This document shows, in pieces, positions 40,250 to 51,639 of a DNA stretch of 64,000 bases. The position numbers and the translations under genes were made by a program. The DNA is from Dipylidium caninum. Taxonomy: Eukaryota; Platyhelminthes; Cestoda; Cyclophyllidea; Dipylidiidae. Within the stretch, counting starts at the first letter, position 1. Each line of letters opens with the position of its first letter. The stretch is from contig QEYB01000003.1 in NCBI GenBank assembly GCA_017562135.1, positions 124,001 through 188,000 on the forward strand, written 5' to 3'. The notes beneath the pieces are model-generated. The model saw only the letters and a list, made by a program, of their open reading frames with translations, ran no database searches and was not told the DNA's origin.

Positions 40250-43200
40250 ATGCATGGCTCACGTGCTGTTAGATCACGAAAGTCGCGTCCTGAGATTGAA
40301 ATTGAGAAGCATCGCGCTGAGGGTAACTTTAACAAGGCTCTCGAGCTAGCCTGCGCATTTAAAGGCGAGCGTAGTGGTTTGAATGCCTGCCTCCATAATC
40401 TGGTGTTTTGCGAAAGCCGCCTTGTCCTTTCTGAAAAGGAGTGTACTTACGCCATTGATTTTAAAGACGTGGAGGCAGCCGTTGATGCCGCTCTGAGGAA
40501 CGCTGATGACCAATATCGATATGAAGCGATTGTCTTAAAAGCGAAAATAGCCTTTATTCAGGAGCAATACGCCAAGGTAGTTGAGTTGCTAACATCTAGT
40601 GGCATTGATCTTAAAAATGTAAGAATCGATTCATACGCGTCGCGATTTGCTTGCCTTCTCTCAGAGGGACTCGCTATGCTTGGCAAGTTAATTTACGTAC
40701 TGTTTATTGCCTTGCTTAAGGGTTTTTGAACAACACTTTATTGTATTTCTTTGCTCCCTCCACATTTATGGGTTTTCGGAAATGGACATATTCGACACTG
40801 TCTGCTTTCATTGATCTGTGCTATTCTCGCTTTAGTTATACATTTGGGCCTCCCACCACGAATATTGTTCTAGTCAGTTTCCGTAAAATTTTATCTTTTT
40901 AGTAATAAGTGTATGCTGACCTTTTATATAGATAGTTTTTTGCGTGTCTTAAATCTAATTAGCCATGAACCTTTACTTTGAATTCTTTTTCCAAATCCTT
41001 TATAAATGACCGTGAAGTCTTGCGTCTTTAACCAACAAACAGTTGTAAGCGATCAAGACTGAAATTTTGGTTTCGTCTGTATTTTGCCTGATTCTCGTTT
41101 GGTGGGGATTTTTTTAAAACTTTATTCTGCTAATTTGACAGTTGTGTACTTTTTAATTTAAAGGAATATCTAAGGAGCGTCTGGCTTCCACTCAACCCAA
41201 TCCTGAATTAGGTGGAGGTACCAACAATGAGATATACGAGTATTATGAGCGGGCAGGTAACGTTTGCATCCGCTACCTTCAGGAGGTCGAGCCGACCCTA
41301 CCCGGGAATCTACAGTCCATCGGTTTACCCAAATCTGTTGAAACTGCTATAAAGGGACAGATTTTTGGTTCGCTTCAGCAGAAGTGAGATCTTCATTTCT
41401 ACTGCCCTCTATTTGACTTAGCTGAGCACTTTGCCTCCTCACTTATTTTATTCAGCAATATGACTGAGGCAGTGCAGAAATTTCGTTCCCTTCTGCGGTA
41501 TGTTGAGACACCGTCGACCAGGCTCCTTCGTCAGTCTTTGGCACGTCAATTGGCTGAAATCCTTCTCCGTGTCGTGTGTACCGGAAAGTATCATAAATAT
41601 TTAATATCATCTGAACGTGATTCGGTGAGTCTGGTAGATGTTATTAGACTATGTGCGTAAGTTTGAATGCCTTATGCAACGGTTTATAATTAAAACATTC
41701 GTCTACTTTTATCAGTGTTGTTTGGATGTGTCTTACAGATCGATAAACCCCGTCGTTATTCGTCTGATGCTTATGTTCCAGATGACCAATTTCAGGAAGC
41801 TATTCTGATGCTTCTTATTTCCGAATACATAGTAAGATTTCTCGATATATTGATTGAATTTAGCTTCTATTTGTCTCACACCTCAACGCCCTTTAGTCTT
41901 TATGTATTATACTGTTTATATTTGGTAGTGTTTGTAACGAAAAGTATCAAGGTTTCTACTAACAGGATAGGCCTTCGTATTATGATTTCATTGGTTATGG
42001 CTCAATTCATTAACATTATCCACCAATTTAGGCTAGTCAAGATGTGATCCTGAATCGATCTGCTGACTTAGCTGACGCGAGAATAAAGACCGTGAATGAA
42101 ACTGTTGCTATCTACGATTTACTAGCTATCGCTCTTGTACGCAAAGGCTACTTCTCATTTTTGTCGAAGGTAATACACTTTGAGTTTTCACGTATTTGTG
42201 GTAGTATGCATAATCAACTACAGTTTAATATGAAGCTTGTAATTTTCTGTTTGTTTTTCCTGAATTCTGAAGCTCGTAATTTGTGTTGTGCTTTTGATTA
42301 AAATTTGCTTGAAGTCATGGCTGCCATCTGCTTTATCGAGGATCCTACATGATCTATTTCTTAGTAGTTCGGTGATTTCACCTGAAAACTAACTTTTTCA
42401 GACCCTGGAACGTGCGCTTAAGTTCTCATATCATGAATTCCAAATCTGGTATCAATTCGCTCTCTCGCTAATAGCTTCCCAAAAGGTAGTCTGTAAATCA
42501 CTCTTCTGTTACTCTGTATAACTTTATTACTGTAATATGGGTTAGATCACTTGCTACTTTTGTGCTTACTGCCATAGGTTACTTATCCGAAATAGATTGC
42601 TTTCCCTTGTGTATATTATTACTGAAATCGACATAATCAAAATGACTTACAATTGTTCTGCAATTGAACAATTAAAGTTACTTGTGTAGTAGTTAATTAA
42701 TTAGTGTAGTCACGTTAAAAAGTGTTTATTAATGCTTTTTTATGAGTGCTTATTTATACCTTTAGTACTATCGGGCCTATTTAGTTCTGCGTGAATGTCA
42801 ACGGATTGATCCTGACAATCTTTCTATCTACCTCCTTGCGAGCTCCTTGTGTTTGGGTCGCCTTCATCTGATTGAAGAGGGCATTTCCTTCGCTGCTACT
42901 GGTGTAAAGGTACGCTAAATGCACGTGAACTGACGCCTTGCTAACGTGTTTGGTCTTAAAAGGGACAAAAATGCCGCCTTTGGAAAAAAAGTTGTAATGC
43001 ATAAGTTGATGTTTCGTTTTTCTCATTGATGTGTTACGAAAGGCCATAAAAAGAAGTTATCTTTATATATATATAATTGCGTGTTGGCTCTTTTTAGGTG
43101 GCTTCCAAAGCGGGGGACACGTATTTGTGTGCTAGATCCCACTTGATGTTGGGTTGGGGCTACTCCATTTCAGCACGGGAATGTCGAATGTTACCTCGGA

Positions 43201-45149
43201 AGACCGAGCTCCAAGTTCGCGCCATCGAGGAGTACACTGAGTACGTTTACCCTCAATAGATGATATTTCTGAGACGATAAGTGCATTATCCTTCACCTAC
43301 CGTGTTTTGTAGAGCGACTAACTCGGATCCCGAAGACTATTTAGCCTGGTATCATCTTGCTGCGGAGCTGGCCACTAAGCGTAATATTGAAGAGGCGCTG
43401 AGAGCTTGTCATCGATCCATTCTTCTGGCTCCAACACAATCTGAGACTATTCGCCTACTTGCTCTACTCCACACAGCTTCTGCTTCGTTGGCCTCCACCA
43501 CTAATTCTACAACCAGCATAAGCCCGTCGGAGGGTGGGCGGAGGGCACATTTGCACCAAGCCGTGAGGGTTCTTCACAACGGTCTTGTCGACCGTCCACA
43601 CGATTTTGCCCTTCTCTTCACTCTCGCCAAAGTTGAGGCTGAGCTGCACGGACCTGAGGCGGGCTTAATGGTCTATATGCATCTTATCGATACATGGTGT
43701 GACTGTTTTCCTCAGTTCCAGAGTCAACGACTTGAAACAGGGTATGGTCCTGGTTCATGTTTCTCTTATAAATCCGTTTGGCGGACAAAGTTGCCTCAAA
43801 TTACCCCCATCAGTAGTTGATAATAGCGTTATATCCAGTCTTATGTCTTTTTTAAATTAGATAGACAAAATATGGGAAGTTATATTGACTTAATAATTCT
43901 AGGGTCAAAACTGGAAACTATTTGCGTTTTTATCACTCAAGTACTCGAAAACTAGTCGACCATGATACGACAGGTGTACTGTTCAAGCAACTGTAGATAA
44001 ATCACAAAACTACATTCAACGATGACATAGTGGTGGTTATAGCTGGACGCTTATACGTGTAGTTTCTCTACTTAGAATCCCTGGCGTAGAGCGTCCCCGA
44101 AGCACACCAGTGATTCCTCCGGAAAACTTACCTCTGGATCTTTGTGTCTCGGATGCGGATTTTTTCGTATCAGGCAATGGTGCCGCCGGATATGAGCACA
44201 TTGCCCTTCTGCCGTCCAATCGGCTAGAGGCGATCTTCACCGATTTAATCTCAGGCGGTGGTAGCAGCGGCACTGTGCAAAATGGTTCCCTTCCACAGCT
44301 CCAAACGACGTCGTTCTCCGGGGCAGTTGGAGTGGTCTTTTCGCCTCAAACTCTGCTTGCTAAAATCCTCGGTTGTATGGGTAGATTTTCTGCTTTTTGG
44401 GAGAGCTGATTTAATTAATCACACTGCCCATAGGCTACCGCTTAGCGATGCATGTTGTACAATGCGCTCCTAAAAAACGTTTTTCTAACGTCCCAACATC
44501 TTTGGATTCGTAGTTTTTTATATTCCAGCGGAACTTTATCTGGATTCCGATAGAATTGAAGATGCACATGACTGTGTAGCAGAGGCTATCTCCTTGTCCC
44601 ACATAAATCACGAGCTTCTGTACCTGGTAAGTGAAGTCATATGCTCCCCTACTCATAGAAGTGTTTTTACTGCTGGTTTCTACTTTTTAAAGCGCAAATG
44701 ATAATTTATACGTATGTTATTCAGCGCGCTCGCATTTTGGAAGCTACAGGAAAACCCGAGGAGGCGCGAGCAATGTATGAAAGTGCCCTCTCAATCAACC
44801 CGTCCCACGTGAAGTCCCTTTATGGGCTTGTGAGTAACTATTTTACCTTGGACATTTCCCTGCTGTCGACTTGCAGCGAATATTTCTCTTCCTGCTATAG
44901 GCTAACACTCTGAAGCAAAGTGAACAATACATTCTAGCCGAACAAGCGCTGCGAGACGCCTTGACAATTGATTCAACAAACTCACGTGTTTGGCGCCTAC
45001 TTGGGGAAGTTCTATCTTGTGTTGAGACGTCTGACGACCCCGCATCCAAAAATATTGCAACAATGACCTTTCTGACTGCTATTGAACTGGAGCAAACAGA
45101 GCCCCTAGAGCCATTTTACACTCTTCGCCTAGGTGTTTACTGTAATTGA
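40250..45149 (+). CDS. TTC7: Tetratricopeptide repeat protein 7 (PI4-kinase complex subunit)
   Basis: TTC7 scaffolds PI4KIIIalpha with FAM126 at the plasma membrane and so supports PI4P supply. Thirteen exons join in phase: 40250-40682, 41164-41383, 41456-41624, 41739-41831, 42032-42169, 42402-42485, 42766-42909, 43098-43240, 43313-43741, 44076-44380, 44529-44626, 44725-44829, 44901-45149. The product is 869 residues, against 858 in human TTC7A. Conserved parts: IEIEKHRAEGNFNKALEL at the start, DDQFQEAILMLLISEYI, VAIYDLLAIALVRKGY, FQIWYQFALSLIASQK, and the C-terminal TFLTAIELEQTEPLEPF, where human has CFLTALELEASSPVLPF. TPR motifs fill the C-terminal half. The start is the first ATG after a splice-like AG and matches the family N-terminus. 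The 44380 donor was chosen for the LGCMAELYLDSD junction. Confidence 0.95.
40683..41163 (+). other. GC-AG intron in TTC7
   Basis: The exon ends ATGCTTG and the intron begins GCAAGT, ending TTTAAAG. Phase 1 then gives GLAMLGISKERL, as in the vertebrate KGLSLERL region. Using the GTTAAT three bases further would put a stop codon in the next exon. Confidence 0.8.
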
Positions 45150-45276
45150 TGCAACCCCAGCCTGTGACTTTGAGAATGAAGCCTTTACCCTTGTGATATG
45201 TACATTACCATCTTCCCATCAAATAAGTGACTTTCGAATGTTAGGCCAAAGCAAAGACGTACACTTTATACTCAAT

Positions 45277-45282
45277 AATAAA
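45277..45282 (+). terminator. Putative TTC7 poly(A) signal AATAAA
   Basis: AATAAA lies 128 bases after the TTC7 stop and only three bases short of the end of the RTRAF coding region on the other strand. Cleavage 10-30 bases downstream would place the TTC7 3' end antisense to RTRAF codons. Confidence 0.5.
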
Positions 45283-45284
45283 AA

Positions 45285-46240
45285 TCAAAATCCAATGCGA
45301 CCCAGCTTCTCGTCGGTTTTGGGGTCCGCCGTAAGCTTTTGAACTTGAACGATGGCATAATTAATCAAGTCCTGCAGGCTACGCAATTCTGAGACATGCA
45401 GAAGGCGAAGGGCAACAGCGGCGGAGCGTAGAGTTGAGTCATCGATGTCAAATCCCAAGAAAATGTCCTCAGTTTTTAATAGTTCAATCTTGCAAAGTTA
45501 AATGGATTAGCCTCCTAGCATAAAAAAGAGAAAGAGGTGCAATGATTCAGCCTTACCTGTGTTCCGCGACGATCATTTGCTCGCTTAATGGCATCTGCTG
45601 AGAGCATCCTTTCGATCAGCAAACAGATCCCCTACAACAGTGATGCTACAAATGAGGACCGTTACTCGAAACGTCTGCTTGGGGTCTGGATGCTGCGGAA
45701 CATCTAGCAATTGTGCAATATTGTTTATGGACTTCGTGGTTTCCGGACTATCAACTAATTTCATTAGATGAAAAACCAGCTTACAGTTAAGATTAGCGAT
45801 ATTATTCTCCATGGCAACATCATCGGCCGCGATGTCGCTTGTATTTCCCGCTAAGAGTGGTGTAATTATAAAGTACTTACATTTATCCCCCAATTGCACT
45901 TCAATAGCATGATTCAAAAGCCAATCCACTACGCAGTGGGGCTCAGTTAACCCATAAGGACAGTCTAGATTTTTGAGATACTATCTAAATAACCGTAACC
46001 ATCCTAGCCTACGGTTTCAACATAACTAGGCCAAGCCTCTGAGTCGGTATCTCTAAAACGTTCGTTAATTGGAAGAGAACGTATGACTCTGTCTTCCAGC
46101 CAAACTATAAGTTTGGCAACATCATCGCCAGCTAAAATCTCAAGAATAATAATGAAACAATTACATTGTGCAGAAAACCTATCACATGATGGATGCCGCA
46201 AAAACCGCAGTTTTCGCCTCAGCACCTTCTCCACAGACAT
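45285..46240 (-). CDS. RTRAF: RTRAF (CGI-99 / hCLE / C14orf166) homologue
   Basis: RTRAF is a small RNA-linked protein of the tRNA ligase complex and of transport granules in vertebrates. Minus-strand exons: 46240-46165, 46131-46013, 45980-45881, 45850-45666, 45631-45557, 45488-45285 (stop TGA). All phases close and give 252 residues, against 244 in human. Conserved parts: LRRKLRFLRHP, KLIVWLEDRVIR, ETYLKNLDCPYG, VDWLLNHAIEVQLGDK, ADAIKRAND, FLGFDIDDSTL, ALRLLHVSELRSLQ and LTADPKTDEKLG. The spacing from RRKL to IVWLED equals that of human once the 33-base intron is removed. The chosen start gives MSVEKVLRRKL; an in-frame ATG at 46288 is an alternative. Four of five introns are 30-34 nt. Confidence 0.93.
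45632..45665 (-). other. 34-nt intron in RTRAF
   Basis: Starts GTAACG, ends GTTGTAG on the minus strand. Removal joins PKQTFR to GICLLIERML in phase 0 and restores the family alignment. Without removal the frame shifts. Confidence 0.85.
45851..45880 (-). other. 30-nt intron in RTRAF, in frame and stop-free
   Basis: Starts with consensus GTAAGT and ends CTCTTAG. Its length is a multiple of three and it has no stop, so reading through would add ten residues. Splice signals favour an intron, but the retained sequence (CKYFIITP) also resembles the family a little. Confidence 0.6.
45981..46012 (-). other. 32-nt intron in RTRAF
   Basis: Starts GTAGGC and ends TAGATAG on the minus strand. Removal gives ETYLKNLDCPYG, like EKYLRDVNCPFK in human. 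Read through, the frame meets a stop at once. Confidence 0.85.
46132..46164 (-). other. 33-nt intron in RTRAF
   Basis: Starts GTAATTG and ends GATTTTAG on the minus strand. Removal gives a 26-residue spacing from LRHPS to VWLED that equals the human protein exactly. A donor 21 bases earlier (GTGATAG) is also in phase but shortens the protein. Confidence 0.75.
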
Positions 46241-47735
46241 CAGAGCAGCGTACCCGCGAGTCTGCAACCGCGAATCATTGTAGAGCATGAAGGCCACGCA
46301 ACAGTTCAGTTAAAGGACGGTATTGTACTAGATAACGGAGCCTCTCTAGGAACATTTACAGTCCATGGATTTTAAAAGTATAATCGAGTGTTTACTGAGA
46401 ATAAATGACGTGTTGTTAGTGACGCCGCCTCTGGCCATGCTCTTCAATACAATGAAGGCCGTTTCATTGATCACAATATGGGTAGAATAAAACAAATCTT
46501 CGTTGAAAATTCTCTTCGTATTTAAGAAACGGAACCATAATTTCATTTAACGCTGGTCTGATAGGTGGAAGCGTGGAGTACCTCATAGTATTTGCACACG
46601 CGTCAAAAAATTAATGATACACTAAGAAACAATGAAATCTTACAATTAAAAAGTCTAGTTCTTAAGCACATGCACTATGGTTATTAAACACATCGTTGAA
46701 AGCTTGTAACAATTTTTCGGTTGATTTAGTTTCGTCCTTCCCACGTCGCCATATTAAAAGACGTGTGTATCGCTTAACCATCAGCCTCGTCAGATTGAAC
46801 ATTATGTTGGGAATTTGTGTCGGACTACATGGCGATCTGTATGAAGCATAACAGTCATGTCACATGCTTCTCCGGCATCAATTTAGAGGTGAAATAATGA
46901 GAAACATAGTTTCTGAATGAGGTATAATCAGCAATAGTTCTGTAGACATGTTCATTTTAATTGATGCCTGAAATGATAACTGCTAGTTGTGATACAGAGG
47001 TCGAACCCTAGATGCCAGCATAAACGCTTATCACGAACTATATCAAGCCCTGCAGTAAATGCATATATACGGTAACAATTCCCTATTTTCTGTTACCGAC
47101 CTTCTAAGAACTGCTAAATCAAACCTAACTGAAACCGAAGGTGACTACGCGATTAAATTCAACATAATCCCAGCGCCCCATGGTTCCTAATTTCAGGATT
47201 AAAAAACACTCGAAACCCCAAAGCGCCTTCGATCACTCTACGTTTGTCCGAGTGCATACACCATTCAGATAAAAATTTCCCCGACCAAATGCTGCCCCAA
47301 GTAAGCTCATATGGAAGAGAGAACGCTCAAGCAACGCTTCCACACTTTCTGACAGTACTGCAAAGGCAGTTGTCTCACATGCAGTTATCCCTACTTAGCT
47401 GAATAGCATCGTCCACCAGTTGACGAGGCACATTTCCAAATTCTCCAAACTGCCCCAGATTCTTGAACTCACGACTGTATTTCAAATGATCCGGCAACTA
47501 TTCGGAACGTGCATTTAACGGGTCTTTCCATGCCTGATACTTTCACCGTTATTTACTTTGTCTCAGGATTCCAAAGGCCGAGAGGCTGTTTGATCGATCA
47601 TCTAACTTGTCTGCACAAAAAGGGAAAACCGAGACAACGATATTCACCAATTCAGCAGTTGACTCCGAATATAAAAGCAACAGTTTGATTATAGTGCGGT
47701 AAAAATGCTTTGTAATTAAATATAGACCACTATCT
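46241..47735. other. Intergenic region between RTRAF and SLC25A20
   Basis: This is the RTRAF 5' region and the SLC25A20 3' region, both read on the minus strand. I see no ORF with family motifs, repeat or RNA gene. The bases just 5' of the RTRAF start do not show a strong acceptor-like AG. Confidence 0.5.
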
Positions 47736-49826
47736 TCAATAACCTAGACTGTTAATAGCTCGAATAGTGGCTTCGTAACCGAGAAAGCAGGCCTACAATT
47801 GAAAAAATAATCGAGGTAAAACGTCGCGGGGAACAGTAAAATCCGCAGAAAAATTTCAAGCTTCAAAAATGTCATACAATTCATGGCAGCATGTGCCGAG
47901 TCGGTGATGCATGGTACTATAAACCTAGTGCACTAAGTTCGTGTCAGTAGTAAAAACTTGTGAAATGGCTGTCGAGTATGTTACACAGAAACATGAATGT
48001 GTCAGGAAAATACAAATTTCGTGTAAAAAAACAAGACAATTCTCACCGCATTGGCTGGGAAAGCCCGAAGCATAATCGGGGCTGCCCCTTTATAAAATGA
48101 GAAAATATTTTCGTTGAACATTAGTTCCTCAATCACAGACCGTATACCCCGAGGGTATGTCCCCGTAGGAGCTAAAGGCAAAGTATATAAAAAGTAGTCA
48201 ATTTCTAGTAACGAGCAAAAAACAAGGCGTTTACAGCATGTTTTAAAGGATGCTTTCGTCATTAAATCGTATTTCTTTTGAATGACAGTTATACGAACTG
48301 GGATAAAGAGCTTCTGTTACTGACAATCAAGGAAATAATTAGAATATCTAGTATCAGATTATTAGAGTAGTCTTTACGGTATTAAATCTGCATACATGTA
48401 TGAGATAAAATCCAATGAATTTGTAATAGATGTTAACCTGTTTGAAGTCTTGACTTGACTACGTCGAAAGGTATGGCAACCAACCAATTGAAGATTCCGG
48501 CCATTCCACCCGCAAATAGGGTCCGAACAACACCAATATCAGATACTCTAAAACCAAATCAGAAACAAACAAAAAACGGCCCACGAGATAAAAGCAAAGA
48601 TGCTTTAAATCATTAAGGTTAAGGGAGTTATTTACCCCCCAAACATCTAATACTGTCAACAAAGTATTGCTCCCCTCATACGAACTGGTGCTGTCATGAA
48701 AAATTGCCATTAGAATTTCTGAATTATCAAGGGGTATTCTGTTACAACAAAAACCTGACGGGCGAAAACAAAGCCGGCTATATTTCATTAACAAGTTTGT
48801 GGTCGAAATTTAGCACATGCGCTTGTGCTAAACCAGATATTACTATAAATTATTGTAATTGGATCCCAATAAATATTTTGGTCAAATGGTGGATAGCACA
48901 GGTATTTACTGAAGAAACACATTCATACGAGTTAGAAAAATGTGTCACTGAAGCAATAGTACTTCATATAAATACCCCCAATAACTAGACCTACTCAGCA
49001 TTTCCTGGCGTTAAAATCTCCTTTATCCATTCGTAACTTAAGAAAAATATTCCTGAAGCCGGAACATCTAACAATTACAGGTTATGGTATGGAGTACCTT
49101 ACCTCTTAAAAATGTGATGAAAGTGCCTTTAAAGATGCTACGCATACCTCCTTCGTGGTATAATCGCTTGACAACGTCGATAGGGCCATTGAACTTAGGA
49201 TTTATTCCAGGGTTTTGGACCTGATTTGTAGCAAGTGGTAATCACGTTAAATGATAAATGCAATTCAAATGTTAATGGCATGTCATAAGAACAAGCGATT
49301 TCGAACAGATATCGAAATTTCTGTTAAACAAATTTAAAACATCAGGAAATAGCAAGTTAGCCGACACACCTGGAGCAAGCATTTGATTCGCTCACCTGGT
49401 GCCATAACAACTGCGGTAAATGCACCAGAAAGCATGCCAGCGCAAAATATTTCATGTTTTCTAACAACATTAATCCACAATTTGGAGGAACTACTGAATA
49501 CATTCCAGATTCCGCGCAAACAACTCCTTGCCCAAGTCGAAAGCAAAGAAGTATACAGCAAATAATGGGGCTGCACCAGATAATGGTGTAAGCATTCCTC
49601 TGTATAGACCCCGAATCCCCTCTCTGGAAAGAGTCTTTCGGGTGCAATCGAAAGCTCCACAATACAACGGGCTTTCACCGAGACCAGCGCGAGGCATCGT
49701 TTGAAGGCGAACCTTTATCGTATCAAATGGGTGGCCAGCGGCAACGGCACAAACTCCGCCAACCGAACCAGCTATTAACGATTTCATAGCAATGGGCGGT
49801 TCAACGCTGCCTGCGTCACGAACCAT
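47736..49826 (-). CDS. SLC25A20: Mitochondrial carnitine/acylcarnitine carrier
   Basis: The carrier swaps acylcarnitine for carnitine across the inner mitochondrial membrane. Minus-strand exons: 49826-49495, 49460-49370, 49220-49103, 49067-48995, 48547-48438, 48171-48047, 47792-47736 (stop TGA). Phases all close and give 301 residues, the same length as human CACT. The three carrier signatures are present: [24 protein letters not shown] (the CACT-specific second form) and [12 protein letters not shown]. Others include [69 protein letters not shown] and the end [14 protein letters not shown]. The exon at 49067-48995 is masked by an open frame on the other strand. The ATG is 12 bases after an acceptor-like AG. 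Confidence 0.95.
49461..49494 (-). other. 34-nt intron in SLC25A20
   Basis: Starts GTAGTTCC and ends GTTGTTAG on the minus strand. Removal joins NLECIQ to [12 protein letters not shown] in phase 2, matching the family. Confidence 0.8.
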
Positions 49827-49838
49827 CGAACCCACGTG

Positions 49839-49840
49839 CT
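49839..49840 (-). other. Acceptor-like AG just upstream of the SLC25A20 start codon
   Basis: On the minus strand a T-rich tract followed by TGCTGCTACAG precedes CACGTGGGTTCG and the ATG at 49826. It fits a trans-splice site or a 5' UTR intron end. CACGTG next to it is an E-box core. Confidence 0.45.
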
Positions 49841-51639
49841 GTAGCAGCAAATAAAAAAACAAACAAGTCATGAAAGAATTTTGCATTTTTTTAACTTAAT
49901 TTCCGAACATATACCGGGGAAAAGATTGAGAGATGTTACTGGTGATGAGTTATTTTGATCGCCCAAGCCTAAGGTGGATAATTGTCGCATGTACTAATAA
50001 TTTGCCATTAGCGACAAGGTCTATGGCGTCTTGTGATACATATCCCATTTCCTTTATACCTGGAATATTCTTTAATGGGTCAATTTAATGCACGCAAAAA
50101 TTGGCACGAAATATGTGTAACCCTTAGTTTGTTTTGCCACAAAAAAATTAAAACTGGCCCTTAGTTTGCTTCTTAAGTGGCATAAGACCAAATTAACTGC
50201 CATGGATAGAAATTGTGGAGTATGTGAAAAATACATTCCGCCATGTCACTTTTGAAATTATAGACTTCAGGGTTCTAAAACTGGGTTAAAGGTATAGGGT
50301 AAACGCATAGAAGATAAAACGTTCTCTTGATCAGGTTTGCGGCTACTAAAAAACATTTTAACGTTGTCCAAACATCATGGAAAATTGGCGTTGTCTATAG
50401 AGCCACATGCAAGTTTAAAAGCCATCTATGCTAAAACCAAATTTTTTCGCTAACTAACTAACAAATTTTATAACTGCCACAATAGTTAAATCGCATACAA
50501 ACGTTGCTTTATAAATATTTAAAATTTGTGTTTAAAGCGTTCACGTCAAATGAACATCGCAAGGCGGCCGTTGCGGGCATTTGCGTAGTCTGGGGTTTCC
50601 CCTGCGTCACATCGATTGCCGTGGGTTTTCTCTTGTTACTGTTTTACTATCTCTCTGATGGACATAGCCGTTGTGCCTTGCTCCCTTTCTTAATCGATTG
50701 CGTGCTGTTTGTAACTTGTGCCTCCCCATGGGAGTCCCCTTAAACAATTATAATAATATTTTCACCAGGGTTGCAACAACGAACGTACCTATTGATAAAT
50801 GAAGGATCCCGTTTATTAGTACTTTTCATTGCAATCTATTTACGGCCCTTGACTCTGCCTTCGTATTCTTACGTGGCGAATTATAATTATGTCGACATAC
50901 AAATACTCTAATGGCAATTTCTCCAAAATCCGCTACTATTTGCCGCTTTTCTGTCAATTTTCTACGCTTTCAAGTATCTGCACTCTATACTTGAAGTGCA
51001 ACGACACTGCACAATGCATTGTGGCACCCCCTTGCTTAACTTTTTCTTAGTAATATCCGGTGGACTACTTTTTAAGACTATTGAGCTTGCTAGTGGTCGA
51101 TTGTAAATATTTAGATCGTATATTCACATTTTCAGGCGGTCACATGTGCTTTTTTCGTTTTTTTCTTAGTTAATTTCCGTCTGTTTTGTGTGAATATGAT
51201 TCCTTGATCCGATTACTTATCACATTGCTATGCAGTAACTTTTTCATTATTATCGTTAATGCCCTTCGCCATAAAACTTTTCTAACGTCGCTATGATTGT
51301 GCCTGAATTGATTTCAGGCTTACTATCTGTTTTCGTGATACTGTTAGTTGATACGTTTAGCCAGTTTCATGAATTCGGATCGCTGCTTGATACCTTATTT
51401 GTGTGCCGATTCGGAAACCAGTGCGGGAAAAGATTATTCCTCAGAACGTCCGTTAGTAATATTTTATCTTATTGGCAATAATATCTCGTGAACATAGTGT
51501 GGAAGATATGCGTAGTAACACTACTTACCTCCTTATGAGAACAAGAACCAAGTAACCGTTTAAGCATGTATTATTGCGTAAAGCGAGCCAAAAAACATGC
51601 ATACATAAAGTCTTGCGCTTCCGTTTTACTGACGACAAG

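Noticed and set aside
46985..47015. T-loop-like GTTCGA on the minus strand, possible tRNA
   Set aside because: The flanking bases cannot form the T stem, and no acceptor or anticodon stem is visible at the right distance.
48704..48988. Plus-strand ORF of 94 codons
   Set aside because: It lies mainly in an SLC25A20 intron on the opposite strand and ends just short of a carrier exon. It has no family motif and its composition reflects AT-rich sequence.
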